Assembly: GCA_943370285.1 (NCBI GenBank)
Contig: CALRQJ020000010.1
Location: 62,001-126,000, forward strand
Reading direction: 5' to 3'
DNA: 64,000 nucleotides
DNA from: CALRQJ02 sp943370285
GTDB lineage: Bacteria; Bacteroidota; Bacteroidia; Chitinophagales; Chitinophagaceae
A model generated the notes under the pieces. That model saw only the letters and a program-made list of their open reading frames with translations. It did not search any database and had not been told where the DNA came from. How positions within the stretch are numbered: the first letter of the stretch is position 1; the number at the start of each line of letters is the position of its first letter. Shown here in pieces: positions 34,183 to 45,200 of this stretch. A program made the position numbers and the translations under genes.

Positions 34183-35181
34183 ATGAAGTGGTTAAAAAGA
34201 ATCGCTGTTTTTTTAGTAATACTGTTATTGATTTATTTAGTTGGACCAACACCGTCTACGCCGGTATATAAAACAGACGTAGCAGGGATGCCCACTACCG
34301 CCGCTGCTTTAGTCGCCTATATTGCGGCTAAAGAAAAGGCACATCAATTAAAGCCGAATAATGAGGCCCGAATTGTTTGGGCAAACGATTCGTTACAGCA
34401 AATGACGGAATATGCTATTGTGTATTTGCACGGATTTTCTGCTTCGCAGGAAGAAGGTAATCCTACACACCGCACCATTGCATCCAAATTTGGTTGTAAT
34501 TTATATTTAGCCCGATTGGCCGAACATGGGATAGATACGGTAGACCAATTAGTTAGGCTTACGCCGGATAATTATTGGGAGAGTGCCGTAGAAGCACTAA
34601 CTATTGGTAGAAGATTAGGAAAAAAAGTAATACTGATGGGCACTTCAACGGGAGGTACACAGGCATTACAATTGGCGGCTGCTTTTCCGGATGATGTAGC
34701 AGGGTTGATTCTATATTCGCCCAATATTGAAATTAACGATCCTAATGCAGGGCTACTCAATAATCCTTGGGGTTTGCACATTGCTAGATTGGTGAAGCAA
34801 AGTAAGTTTAATAATCCGCCGGATGAAAGACCTATTTATCAGCAATACTGGAATAAGCCCTACCGCTTAGAAGCCATTGTGGCATTACAAGAGATGCTGG
34901 AAACTACCATGACCGAAAAAACATTTAGTGCAGTAAAACAACCCACACTTGCGCTATACTACTATAAAAATGAAAAAGAACAAGACCCTGTGGTTAAAGT
35001 TTCTGCTATACAAAAAATGATGTCGCAATTGGGAACACAGGAGGCATTGAAAAGACATAAAGCCTTGCCTAATACCGGCGACCATGTGATTGGTTCACCC
35101 ATCAAGTCGAAAGATGTACAAAGTGTAATTGCCGAAACAGAACAATTTTTAGTGGAGGTGATGGGTTTGAAGCCTCATTAA
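34183..35181 (+). CDS. membrane-anchored alpha/beta-hydrolase
   Basis: A 332-residue protein with an N-terminal hydrophobic anchor (MKWLKRIAVFLVILLLIYLV). The nucleophile elbow GTSTGGTQAL is preceded by YLHGFSASQEEGNPTHR, which carries the oxyanion region; a late NTGDHVIGSP gives the histidine. This resembles carboxylesterase/lysophospholipase-type hydrolases. The start is the ATG at 34183; the longer frame from 34108 overlaps the previous gene. It is convergent with the glucan locus 40 bases away. Confidence 0.82.
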   Translation: MKWLKRIAVFLVILLLIYLVGPTPSTPVYKTDVAGMPTTAAALVAYIAAKEKAHQLKPNNEARIVWANDSLQQMTEYAIVYLHGFSASQEEGNPTHRTIASKFGCNLYLARLAEHGIDTVDQLVRLTPDNYWESAVEALTIGRRLGKKVILMGTSTGGTQALQLAAAFPDDVAGLILYSPNIEINDPNAGLLNNPWGLHIARLVKQSKFNNPPDERPIYQQYWNKPYRLEAIVALQEMLETTMTEKTFSAVKQPTLALYYYKNEKEQDPVVKVSAIQKMMSQLGTQEALKRHKALPNTGDHVIGSPIKSKDVQSVIAETEQFLVEVMGLKPH

Positions 35182-35220
35182 CATCAATAACTTAACCACT
35201 AACACTGTATCAAAAAAGTA

Positions 35221-36159
35221 TTACTGCTTTGTCTCCATCAATGATGCGATCACCATCTTCGGTTTTCTATTTTCATAAAATACCCCCCAATGTTTTTCAG
35301 GCTCTAATGGATGCGATGAACCTTTCCAAGGCTCATCAAACGCTTCAAAAAAGTAGGTGAGTATATTTTCTTTGGTGGTCCAGTCCATTAAATCTTCAAA
35401 ATAAATTTGTTGATTTTTTTCATTTACCTGTTCCGGATTAATGCCTCTTCCGTTGGAATTCGTAGCCCAACCCGCTTCGGTAATGATGACAGGTTTGTTG
35501 GGATAAAGCTCAGCCACTGCGTTATAATTTTCCTTGGTATAATTCAGTGATTCATGAATATGCTTATACTCCCACACGGGATAAGTATGAATGGAAATAA
35601 AATCTACCACTTCGGCCAAAGGCTTTAATTTATTTAACCACGGCACATAATTTTCGCAAAAGGTTACCGGCTGCTTTGTATTGGCTTTTACTTTTTTTGT
35701 AAAATCAATCACTCGGGTTACACTAACATAATTGCCCGACCAATCTACACAAGATTCATTGCCTACCGATAAAGAAAAAATAATGTCTTGATGCTGATTA
35801 GCCCATGCTATGAGCTTATCCATTTTGGCATCGTTATTTTTTCTGTTCAATTCCAACACTTCTTCTTCATAAACACCGCCACCCCAAGGACAGCCGAAAT
35901 TATTCATCTCAGCTTCTATGTAAGCACCCAATAATATTTTAAAGGGTAGTTGCTCTTTGTGAATTACTTCCAAAACGGTTTTGGCATGATCATCACAGTC
36001 ATACATTCTCAAATACTTCCAATGCGGTTGTAGCAACAGTAAATCTTGATGTACTTCATCGTAGCTTGGATATTTACCACCCGGTTGTTGTCCTTCTCTA
36101 AAGCCGGAATAACAAATTGCTTTTGCCGGCGCTGCGCCAAAATGTTCGAAAAAATTCAT
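35221..36159 (-). CDS. cytoplasmic GH17-family glycosidase (copy A, last gene of glucan locus)
   Basis: A 312-residue (beta/alpha)8 GH17-like enzyme with no signal peptide, hence cytoplasmic. Acid/base Glu135 lies in SLSVGNES and nucleophile Glu228 in VIITEAGWAT, the two GH17 (clan GH-A) signatures. GH17 enzymes cut or transfer beta-1,3-glucan chains, so this one should act on imported oligosaccharides. Its ATG overlaps the stop codon of the next gene up by one base (TAATG at 36159), showing translational coupling. It is more like the 40979 lipoprotein than the neighbouring 36159 enzyme. Confidence 0.88.
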   Translation of the reverse strand: MNFFEHFGAAPAKAICYSGFREGQQPGGKYPSYDEVHQDLLLLQPHWKYLRMYDCDDHAKTVLEVIHKEQLPFKILLGAYIEAEMNNFGCPWGGGVYEEEVLELNRKNNDAKMDKLIAWANQHQDIIFSLSVGNESCVDWSGNYVSVTRVIDFTKKVKANTKQPVTFCENYVPWLNKLKPLAEVVDFISIHTYPVWEYKHIHESLNYTKENYNAVAELYPNKPVIITEAGWATNSNGRGINPEQVNEKNQQIYFEDLMDWTTKENILTYFFEAFDEPWKGSSHPLEPEKHWGVFYENRKPKMVIASLMETKQ

Positions 36160-37055
36160 TAGAACTTTAGTTTTTCATGCTTGTCCCAAATACCCCAATA
36201 AGCACCAACTGTACCTTCTGCGCCAACCTTCCAACTTTCATCAAATGATGAAAAATAGAATACAGGAATAGTATCATTTGCCGACCACAACTGTGTATTG
36301 ATAAAATAATTTCTAGCAGCTAGTTCTCCCGGTACTGCACCTTTCAAATTTTCTCCTTGGCTTGGCCATCCGGTTTCGGTGATGATAACTGGTTTGCCGT
36401 TAGCAGCGTCTTTTGCTTGGTAATACATTTGCTTCATGTAATCTAATGAATTGTCCATTGGACAACCCTCCCAAAAAGGATAACAGTTACATAAAATTAC
36501 ATCACACAAATCGGTGATGGCTGGTCGGTGAGAAAACTCGTAATACGCATCTACATATCCCACAGGTATTCCGGGTAATTCAGCCTTTACTTGCTTAATA
36601 AAATCGAGTAGTTGTTCTTCAGTAAGATCTTTGCGATACATCACTTCGTTGCCCACTGCGGCTATATCAACATACCCTGCTTTAGCTAGCTCTATCAAGC
36701 CGTTGATTTCACGTTGGTTGATTTCATCATCGTTTCCAAGCCATGCGCCAACCAATGTTTTAATACCAAATTCTTTGGCCACTTTTGGAATAAACTCATT
36801 GCCTTCGGTACAAGAAAAGGAACGAATCCATTTAGTATGTGGCTTAAGAATTTCCATTCTTCTGCGAACTTGATCTTCAGAAATGATATCGCCGGGTTTT
36901 TGTCCATCTTCATACAAGCTGAAACAAAATCCATGTACGCCGGTTTGCAAAATTTCGGCAAACAAATCTTTTAAGGTTTCTTCTGTTTCTCCTTCAACAT
37001 AGCTATGATGTGTATCTGGTTTTAAGGAGAGAATATAATCTTTTCTAAATGACAT
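36159..37055 (-). CDS. cytoplasmic GH17-family glycosidase (copy B)
   Basis: A 298-residue GH17-like enzyme without a signal peptide. Catalytic residues are Glu137 (AAVGNEVMYR) and Glu227 (VIITETGWPS). It is closely similar along its length to the C-terminal domain of the next gene up, with matching blocks such as NPGDIITEEQ against KPGDIISEDQ and RVFSCTDG against RSFSCTEG. A duplication is indicated, in which one copy became fused to a transporter. It starts 11 bases after that gene's stop and is coupled to the following GH17 gene. Confidence 0.88.
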   Translation of the reverse strand: MSFRKDYILSLKPDTHHSYVEGETEETLKDLFAEILQTGVHGFCFSLYEDGQKPGDIISEDQVRRRMEILKPHTKWIRSFSCTEGNEFIPKVAKEFGIKTLVGAWLGNDDEINQREINGLIELAKAGYVDIAAVGNEVMYRKDLTEEQLLDFIKQVKAELPGIPVGYVDAYYEFSHRPAITDLCDVILCNCYPFWEGCPMDNSLDYMKQMYYQAKDAANGKPVIITETGWPSQGENLKGAVPGELAARNYFINTQLWSANDTIPVFYFSSFDESWKVGAEGTVGAYWGIWDKHEKLKF

Positions 37056-37066
37056 AAAATAAAATA

Positions 37067-39436
37067 TTAATTATCAAATTTCAGGTTTTCGTTTTGATCC
37101 CACAAGCCCCAAGATGTTCCGGCCCATCCTTCTGAATATAATTTCCAAGATTCATCAAAAGAAGCAAAATAAAACAATGATACGTTTACTTGTTTTGCCC
37201 AACTGTTTACTTCTAGAAAATACAACATCTGGTTTTCGGTAGATGGTACAGCTTCACCTACAACATCGCCTTTACTTGGCCAACCCGTTTCGGTGATGAT
37301 GATTTCTTTTCCATTGGCTATGGCAGCTGTTTTATTGTACATTTCTTGTAAATAAATCCCTGCTTGGTTAATAGGTGCTCCCTCCCAAAAAGGATAGCCA
37401 TTGATGAGTATTTTGTCGCTTATCGCTGCCAAGTTTGGATGACTGATGATTTCGTGGTATGTATCAACATAACAAATAGGAACCCCGTTAGTGCTTTTTT
37501 TAATTTGGTTGATGTAGTTGATCAACACAGATTCATCCAATTCTTTTCTAAACAACACTTCATTACCAACACAGGCAATTTCTATATTTCCTTCATTAAT
37601 CAACCGTATCAATGTATCAATCTCTTTGTTGTTTCGTTCCATATCTTTTCCAATCCATGCACCCATCATTACTTTCATTCCCATAGATTTTGCTATGGCC
37701 GGAATTTTTTCATGACCGTCTGTACATGAAAACACCCGAATCCATTCCACATGATCAGCCAACACACTTAATCTTTTTACAATTTGTTCTTCGGTGATTA
37801 TATCACCGGGATTTTGATTTTGGGCATAAGGCGTAAAGCAGATGCCATGCATTTTTTGTTTAAATACCTCTTTGAATTTTTCGTGTATTGCTTCTTTAGA
37901 TAACGATTCAATATCAATGCCTGTATTAATATAAGTAGGATATTTTTCAAGCAATTTTATTTTTGACAACCCTTTCAGGTCTAAACTATTGAATACGCTA
38001 CTAACCCCATATCCACTGGCTTTGGACGCTTTTCTTTTGGCAATAAGATCTCTTACTTCTAATGCTTTGGTTTCATCTACATCATAATCTTTCATGGCCC
38101 AAATAGCCGTTAATGTACCTAGTATTGGAATGCCTACAAAGAAGATTCTTAACCAAAACATGGTATCATCTGTTTGGGTTGGTGCATTGGATTTAAAGGC
38201 TACCAAAGAAAGAATCAAGCCACTTAATAAACCTGCAACAGCTGTTCCAAATTTTACCATCCACCAATAGATAGCGCCCAAGCTGCCTTCTCTTCTTTTG
38301 CCCGTATTTAACTCATCAATATCAATGACATCAGAAGTCATCGACATCATTAAGGTAAACAAGCTACCTATGCCAAAAGAAAAGAACGGTAGCGCAAACA
38401 AAAACAAATACGGTTTTCCTGGAACAAACAGTAAATAAAGTAAGATATAACCAATGATTGAAATGCCTTGAGATAGTAAAAAAGCCTTCTTCTTGCCCAT
38501 TACTTTAGACATTCTTGCCACAATTGGAATGACTAAAAGTGTTGTTATGATTGCTCCTACACTTCCAAATAATGTTGGCCACAATCCAAACCCTTCTTCA
38601 TTTCCTTTGAACAAATAATATTTGATAATAAAGTAAGAAAAGCCGGCTGTTGTTTGAAAAGCATTAAAAATTAAAAACGTTGCAATACATATTTTTCTGA
38701 AAGGTTTAATTTCAATCGAAGCTTTTAGTCCTTCTTTAATTTCTCCAAAACTATTGAGGATGCCTTTAAAATCAATGGGGCTATAGTTTTCGTTTATGGT
38801 AGATTTACTGGGAATAAAAAACGCCGGAATAGCTGCTAAAATGGCACAACCAATAGCTACATACACAGCTAAGGTTCTAACCGCCACATCACTAGACGAA
38901 AACAATGATTTATCCGCCATAATCACCCAAAACCAAGGTGCAACAACCCAAGCCAATTGACCAATCAATTGAGAGGTGGCCATGATATTGGTTCGTTCGT
39001 GAAAATCGTCACTCATTTCGTACCCCATTGCTACATACGGAATACTAAATATGGTAAGTCCTGAATAAAAAATCAATGAAATAACTAAAAAGTAAATGAA
39101 ATTATAAGTCACTCCATTTTCGGCATACAACTGCCACATAAATGCAAATGAAATTCCTAAAATGATGGCGCCTGCTAAAACATATTGTCTCCTTCTGCCC
39201 CATTTCGATTTAGTATTATCACTCACATATCCCATAATCAAATCAAACAACGCATCATAAAACTTGGGAATAAAATAAGTTAACCCAAGCAATAATCCAC
39301 TAAAGCCGAGTTTTTCTACTAATATAACGGTAAAGATTCCCAATGCAGCAGGAAACATTTGGTTGGCAAGCATACCTAACCCAAAGGCAATTTTTTGCCC
39401 CATAGGTACTTTTATGCTGTTTTTAAGATTACTCAT
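37067..39436 (-). CDS. MFS (GPH-type) sugar symporter fused to a GH17 domain
   Basis: A 789-residue fusion. Residues ~10-450 form a 12-helix glycoside-pentoside-hexuronide-type transporter, with the motif DALFDLIMGYVSDNTKSKWG (residues 61-80) and its repeat-side partner GSLFTLMMSMTSDVIDI. After a ~70-residue charged linker, residues ~525-785 form a GH17 domain with acid/base Glu626 (CVGNEVLFR) and nucleophile Glu716 (IIITETGWPS). Because such transporters have both ends inside, the enzyme domain should face the cytoplasm and cut the sugar as it is imported. No stop or frameshift separates the parts. It begins 29 bases after the GH30 gene. Confidence 0.9.
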   Translation of the reverse strand: MSNLKNSIKVPMGQKIAFGLGMLANQMFPAALGIFTVILVEKLGFSGLLLGLTYFIPKFYDALFDLIMGYVSDNTKSKWGRRRQYVLAGAIILGISFAFMWQLYAENGVTYNFIYFLVISLIFYSGLTIFSIPYVAMGYEMSDDFHERTNIMATSQLIGQLAWVVAPWFWVIMADKSLFSSSDVAVRTLAVYVAIGCAILAAIPAFFIPSKSTINENYSPIDFKGILNSFGEIKEGLKASIEIKPFRKICIATFLIFNAFQTTAGFSYFIIKYYLFKGNEEGFGLWPTLFGSVGAIITTLLVIPIVARMSKVMGKKKAFLLSQGISIIGYILLYLLFVPGKPYLFLFALPFFSFGIGSLFTLMMSMTSDVIDIDELNTGKRREGSLGAIYWWMVKFGTAVAGLLSGLILSLVAFKSNAPTQTDDTMFWLRIFFVGIPILGTLTAIWAMKDYDVDETKALEVRDLIAKRKASKASGYGVSSVFNSLDLKGLSKIKLLEKYPTYINTGIDIESLSKEAIHEKFKEVFKQKMHGICFTPYAQNQNPGDIITEEQIVKRLSVLADHVEWIRVFSCTDGHEKIPAIAKSMGMKVMMGAWIGKDMERNNKEIDTLIRLINEGNIEIACVGNEVLFRKELDESVLINYINQIKKSTNGVPICYVDTYHEIISHPNLAAISDKILINGYPFWEGAPINQAGIYLQEMYNKTAAIANGKEIIITETGWPSKGDVVGEAVPSTENQMLYFLEVNSWAKQVNVSLFYFASFDESWKLYSEGWAGTSWGLWDQNENLKFDN

Positions 39437-39465
39437 ATGGCTTGTTGTTTCGTGGGTTTAAGGGT

Positions 39466-40977
39466 CTATTTTTTAATCACAATCGTTTGAATGGCTTTTG
39501 CACTTATTGTTGCTTTTGTATGTTGCTTTTCTAATGAAATATTGAAGGACTTTTCTGTATCAGTTGGATTAAAAACAATCACTGCAATTGAACCATCCGG
39601 ATTTTGTGCTGCTGTTACTTGAAGCGTAGTATCTGCGTTTTTAAAACCAATTCTCACTGCACCCGGTCTTATGAATTTGCTGAAATGTGCTAATGTATAA
39701 TACAAGGGTGTAAAGTATACTTCATCTTTTTCTTCATCTACTATGACAGGAGCGGTACACCAGTTTTTAAACCAATTAGGGCCACCTTGTTTGTTGAGCA
39801 CCATATTCCAATCTACCCAGCCGTCTACAAAGTTGTTCAAGCATCCTATAATGTCACCTGCATATCTAAACACAGGTACATACTTGGGATGCAGGTATTT
39901 ATCTTGTTCACTTGCCCAATCCCAACCCCAGTCGGTTGCCTCTTTACTCCAGTACCATTTATCATCTTTCCAATGTGGTACTTCTGCATCTACACATGCT
40001 TCTGTATTGATTAAATGTTTCTGCGGTGCTTTTTTATACGTATGTTGTAAAGATGCGGCAAAGACATCGTATGTACTAGCATACCAATGCACTGCCATCC
40101 CATCAAAATATTTAGAAGAAGCTTCATCGGCATACATTACATTAGCCCAATGTTCTAATTCTGCACCACGGTTTTGATCGTAGCCCAATATTTTAACATT
40201 GGCATGTCCATTTTTTTCCATTTGCGGACCGAGATAATCTTTTACAAATGCAGTCATTTCTTCTGCAGTAAAATACATACTCTCCCAATTGTTACCATTA
40301 CCCAATGGTTCATTTTCTACTGTAACGCTCCAAATATCAATGCCTTCTTTTTGATAAGCAGCAATGTATTTTGAAAAATAATTTGCCCATGTTGTTCTGT
40401 AATGTGGCAATAGTTTTCCGCCTTTCCAATCGTTGTTATCTTTCATCCAAGGTGGTGCAGTCCATGGTGAAGCAATAATTTTAAATCCATCTTCCGACAT
40501 TTTCATAGCTTCTTTGATGATGGGAATCAAAGTTTTTTGGTCTTCTGCTATGGTAAAATGTTGTAATGCTGTATCGCCGGGTATGGTCGCATAAGCATAA
40601 TTATGAGTAGAAAAATCGCAAGAATTAATATGTGTTCTAGTCAAAGAATATTGGGCACCATCTTTACCAAAATAAGCAGCTAATATTTTGCTTCTATTCG
40701 CTGCACTAAGCTTATTGAGCAAAGTTGCAGTGGCTTGTGTAAAAGAACCGCCGAAGCCTGTAATGGTCTGAAATTTTTCTTCAGTATGTATCTCAATCTC
40801 TACTGCTTGATTAGAACTTGGCGAGGTAGCAATTTTTGTTAGTGCATTTCCGGAAGCGGAGGTTTCATAAATGTCAGCAGAAAGGGAATTGGTCTCTTTA
40901 CATCCCACAAATAAACCCATCATAGGTAGTATGATTAAAATGTTTTTGTAGTATTTGGCAAGCATAGTTTTAAGCAT
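39466..40977 (-). CDS. GH30 glucosidase/beta-1,6-glucanase lipoprotein
   Basis: A 503-residue lipoprotein (lipobox MGLFVGCKE, Cys26). It carries a GH30 (beta/alpha)8 domain with TGFGGSFTQATATLLNKL near the N terminus, acid/base Glu223 (VTVENEPLGN) and nucleophile Glu326 (HLINTEACVD), plus the C-terminal beta-sandwich side domain. GH30 subfamily members found beside GH16/GH17 usually cut beta-1,6-glucosidic bonds, such as laminarin side chains; the linkage is inferred. An alternative ATG is at 40965. It lies one base from the GH17 lipoprotein gene's stop and is in the same operon. Confidence 0.9.
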   Translation of the reverse strand: MLKTMLAKYYKNILIILPMMGLFVGCKETNSLSADIYETSASGNALTKIATSPSSNQAVEIEIHTEEKFQTITGFGGSFTQATATLLNKLSAANRSKILAAYFGKDGAQYSLTRTHINSCDFSTHNYAYATIPGDTALQHFTIAEDQKTLIPIIKEAMKMSEDGFKIIASPWTAPPWMKDNNDWKGGKLLPHYRTTWANYFSKYIAAYQKEGIDIWSVTVENEPLGNGNNWESMYFTAEEMTAFVKDYLGPQMEKNGHANVKILGYDQNRGAELEHWANVMYADEASSKYFDGMAVHWYASTYDVFAASLQHTYKKAPQKHLINTEACVDAEVPHWKDDKWYWSKEATDWGWDWASEQDKYLHPKYVPVFRYAGDIIGCLNNFVDGWVDWNMVLNKQGGPNWFKNWCTAPVIVDEEKDEVYFTPLYYTLAHFSKFIRPGAVRIGFKNADTTLQVTAAQNPDGSIAVIVFNPTDTEKSFNISLEKQHTKATISAKAIQTIVIKK

Positions 40978-40978
40978 T

Positions 40979-42232
40979 TTAATCTTTTGTCAGTTTAGTG
41001 GGCACTACCACTTGCTGCATGAGTAATGAATCATTGCCGTTATGTGTTTTTGTTATCGGTTTGCCATTTCTTGTTAAGCCTTTAAATACACCTTTGTCAA
41101 CTTTATCCCAAATGGCAAATTTTGCTTCTGATTGTAGGTTGATTAAACCAAAATGATTTTCAGAGTGTAATGGATTAGCACTGTTCTTCCAGTTTTCATC
41201 AAAAGCTTCGAAGTAAAAGCAAGTTGTGTTATTGGCCTTTGACCAATCTCTGATGAGCTTATAATACAAGGAAGACTTATATTCATCAACCGCTTTAGAT
41301 CCGTTAGCACCATATAGTTCGTTACACATGGTTGCCCAACCCGTTTCACCAATATGAACCGGCTTGTTTACGCCTAACGATTTCATGTAAGCAACAACAC
41401 TGTTATATTGATTAATGGCATAGTCTCTTGCCCGCAACATAGCTGCACTGATTTTTGCTGAGTCGGTTAAATTTTTTTCCGATGCTTTAATGCCCCAAAA
41501 ATCAGGATTGTAATGGGTATCATGCATGGGATAAGTATGCAGGGAGATATAGTCTACTGATTTGATTAACGCTTCTAAAGCAGGAACATGATACTCTTTT
41601 CCACCGCCACCCCAAGAAGCAAAATTGTCTGAGCTGGTAATCCAGATATCTTTAGACAATTTATTGTCTTTCTTAAGTTGCTGCAGGTGGTTTACCCATT
41701 TTAAAATAATATCAGGTGTTACATAATACGAGGCAGCCCAATTAACCATTGCTTCATTACCTACGGCAATGATTTTAATAATATCAGGATACTGATTGGC
41801 TAATTGAACAGCAGTTGCTATTTCGGTTGCATTGGCTTCACTTTCTTCTGTATGAATGGGAGGATTTTTCGTCCATGCATTTTTACAATCAATCCAAGCA
41901 CCCAACATCACATACATTTCAAAAGATGGTTGTTCTTGCTTGAGCTGTGTAATGGCTTCGAGTAGATTATTGATTTCCTTGCGACTAACATTGTAGGTTC
42001 GCAATACTTTAAAGTCAAGCGCTGCAAGAATTTTTACATCTTCTTTTATTTCATTGACTGTTGGCACGACATCTCTTGTTGGTGTTCGATAACCACCATA
42101 GCAAATGGCTTGGTAATTAGTATTACCTAAAATAGTTGCAGCAGTTATTGGTTTGCCCATCGCATTTTTTTTGCTGCTACAAGAGCAGAAAACTAAAGTA
42201 GTGATGAATAGTAAACAACACCTTAACATCAT
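40979..42232 (-). CDS. GH17-family lipoprotein
   Basis: A 417-residue lipoprotein (short signal LLFITTLVFCSCSS, lipid Cys16 or 18). The GH17-like catalytic domain has acid/base Glu160 (IIAVGNEAMV) and nucleophile Glu296 (VHIGETGWAT). It is probably at the outer membrane or periplasm and so separate from the three cytoplasmic GH17 domains in this locus. Its start overlaps the phosphorylase stop codon (ATGATG, TGA at 42231-42229). GH17 enzymes here would give short laminari-oligosaccharides for uptake. Confidence 0.87.
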   Translation of the reverse strand: MMLRCCLLFITTLVFCSCSSKKNAMGKPITAATILGNTNYQAICYGGYRTPTRDVVPTVNEIKEDVKILAALDFKVLRTYNVSRKEINNLLEAITQLKQEQPSFEMYVMLGAWIDCKNAWTKNPPIHTEESEANATEIATAVQLANQYPDIIKIIAVGNEAMVNWAASYYVTPDIILKWVNHLQQLKKDNKLSKDIWITSSDNFASWGGGGKEYHVPALEALIKSVDYISLHTYPMHDTHYNPDFWGIKASEKNLTDSAKISAAMLRARDYAINQYNSVVAYMKSLGVNKPVHIGETGWATMCNELYGANGSKAVDEYKSSLYYKLIRDWSKANNTTCFYFEAFDENWKNSANPLHSENHFGLINLQSEAKFAIWDKVDKGVFKGLTRNGKPITKTHNGNDSLLMQQVVVPTKLTKD

Positions 42233-45200
42233 AGCAAATTGTTTTCATTAATGCTAACAATTATCTGTTCTACCTCGCCGGTTCTGTTAATGATTTTATC
42301 GCTTACTGCTGCATTAATTTGATTTGTATTGAATTGCTCTTTTGTGCCATTTGTAAAATGCACTTCAATTGAATCGGCATTGCTTTTCTTACAAACAACT
42401 GGCACCTGACAGATGGTATATGCTAAACTTCCTTCCGAAAGTTCAATTTGTTTTTCGGTTCCATTACATAATACATACACAGCATTGCTTGGATGTTGAA
42501 TAAACTCAGAAGCTAACAGTAATTTAGGTTCAAATAACAATTGACCGTTATTGAACTTTACACCTAATTCCCCAATACGACACAAGATGTCTTCTTTAAC
42601 TTGGCCGGTCATACCGGGTTGTTGTGCCCCTTTATTAAATGGTGTGTGAGAATACGGTGTAATTGGAAATGCACCATACAATTCAGGGGATTTGTGTACG
42701 CCAATACCTGCATGAATATTGTAGTAATGTGCCGTTAATTGGCTTACTGTTGCTGCATCTGCATTTTCTTTTATAGCTGCCAAGCAAGATTCCTGAGCAG
42801 CAAGTAATAGCTTAGACACCATATGCCAGTAAATAGACCCTAATCCCTCGTAGCCGTAAAATGTACCAGACCTACCTGTAAACTCTTTATGATTAAATAC
42901 TGCTTCAAAAATTTGAAGCACTAATGCCTTTTCTTTTGCTACTTGCAATTGATACTTTGCGCCGAGTGCATATAGGGCATGCAACACATCGTCGGCATTT
43001 TTAAAATTACCATTGAAATGATAATTGCCTTTGATGTCTTTTTCTACTATGGCATTATTACCATCGGCGAGCAATTGTATCAACAAATTAGATTGTTGAA
43101 ATAAATCCTCCGGTATATTATTGCGTTGTAAAAATCCTGCCAAATTTTTATTGGGATAGAGTATATAGCTGTTCTGATCTTTACGATACAGTGAACTATT
43201 TTTCAATGCATCGAGTACTGCTAAACTTTCTTTGGCAGAAAGATATCCTGAACTTAATACACCAACCTGACCTTCTAACATTTCGCTTAAATGCGATACG
43301 AAAAAGCCATTTTCATTAATGCTTAATAGATTATAAGCATGGTATAAATTATCGCTTCGTTTGTTTGCATTGATTGAGTGCTCTAGGAATTGCACGGATA
43401 TATTTACAAAGCCAGTCAATTCGCTAGCTGTAATAGTCCTTTTTGTGCCTGAGAATTTATTGTTGTATATAGTAGTTCTAAAATTACTACCGGCTATGCC
43501 TAATGCATCTGTTATTTGTTTTCTAGTAGCATCGTCAATAGAAGTGTTTAACGATGAAGCGTATTTATCAAATGTTGCTGCTAATGCTGCATAAAACTGA
43601 TACAACTCTTCCGAAACTTCAAGATTGTTAGCATTGACATTTTCAAAAACAGGTTGAATGAATTTCAAGCATCTTCTCAAATAATACAGCGTAACCATCG
43701 AAAGACCATTGCCTACCAATGCATTATTGGCATCATTCCATTCGGGCCTTTGTGTGTTCATCCAAATACCACCTTCGGGTACAAAGTTGGACAGTTTAGA
43801 AAGTATAGTAGCTAATATTTTTTCTATAAAATTTACATGGTAAACTTCATTATTGGCCGACGTAAGCAACGCTCCGTCAGCACCCATGTCATGTATTCTT
43901 TGATGAATTTGCTTTTCATTGGCATGGTCAAATTCAATAGTGTCTTTAGGATTTTTTACTATATCGGAATACGCTTTTATACGGTAAGGAACATTGGCGT
44001 ACACAAAATCATTTTTTGCCAGTAAGTTATTTATCGTTCCTGTTTTATTTTGTTCAGCGAATTCTAAAAACTTAAGTAGGTAGATAATTTGATGATCTCC
44101 CCAATAGCCAATATAACTCCATGGATTGTCGGGCTCTATTGTTTCCCAATCAAAACCATCTTTGGTTACTCTATATGGATTATAACCATCAAACGTTGAA
44201 GCATTAAGAAACTTATATATCATACCTTCAATAAATGCCGGATAGGCATGTGCTAAAGCTTCCCAATTCTGAAATATATCACGCCAATTACCTTGGTAAT
44301 CTAAAATCTTTGATCCGTCAACTTCACTTCGGGTATTGATGGAGAATTGGTTCCATGGTCTGCTAGGATCGCCATGTCTTCTACTAAATTTTAAAGGAAG
44401 ATATTCAATTGCTAAACGAATAAAATCTTGATTGCCTGTTTCCTGTGCAATATGTTTTAATTCAAAAATTGAAAACTCGTTTTGTAAAGCATGCAATGAA
44501 TCTGCAACAGCAGCATACACTTTCTTATTTGCTTTCTTAAGATAATTTTCAAAATCCCATTTTTCAACTTGATAATTATTGTCGAAGATTCCTCCCCGCA
44601 TAATATTGAACAACACATTGGCAAAATGTCGTGAGTCTTTTAAATTATCGGCAGTAGTTTGTACGCCATCAGCCGCAGCACAAAGTTTTATTAAATTGAT
44701 TGTACCTAAAGCAATATCAGCATTGACTTTTTCGCTGAGTAAGGAATCTGTTTTAATGGTTTCGTTGAGTTGAATAACACCGGAATGGTTTTGGTTAACA
44801 TTCGCAACAAACATCCATTGTTTAGCTGCATTCGGTTGTAATGTTAAAGGACTAACAATAAAGTATGCACCCTTTTCACCTTTCACATCTTCTTCTTGTT
44901 GCAGGGCGGAACCATTTCTAAATTGATTTAATTGATTGGCTGAGAGCAAGTAGGTAGGCTGATCAATTCCTAAGCTCCACACCACATTTGCTTTTAATGC
45001 TTCGCTAGGTTCAGCTTTATCTACAATAATGGCACTCAAGGCAAAAATACCCAGTCCGGTTTCAGCAACTAATTCTGAACGTTTGTAAGCATCTGCCAGA
45101 TTGCTAGTTTTTGTTTGCAAATCACTTGGTACGCCAAATGGTAAAATGTTTTGCAAGCCATCTAAGATTTCAAATTCAATTTGTTTGCTTGATAGATTAG

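Noticed and set aside
39743..40177. 144-residue plus-strand frame over the GH30 gene
   Set aside because: Antisense shadow of the GH30 domain; no motif and a Cys/Ser-rich composition typical of reverse frames.
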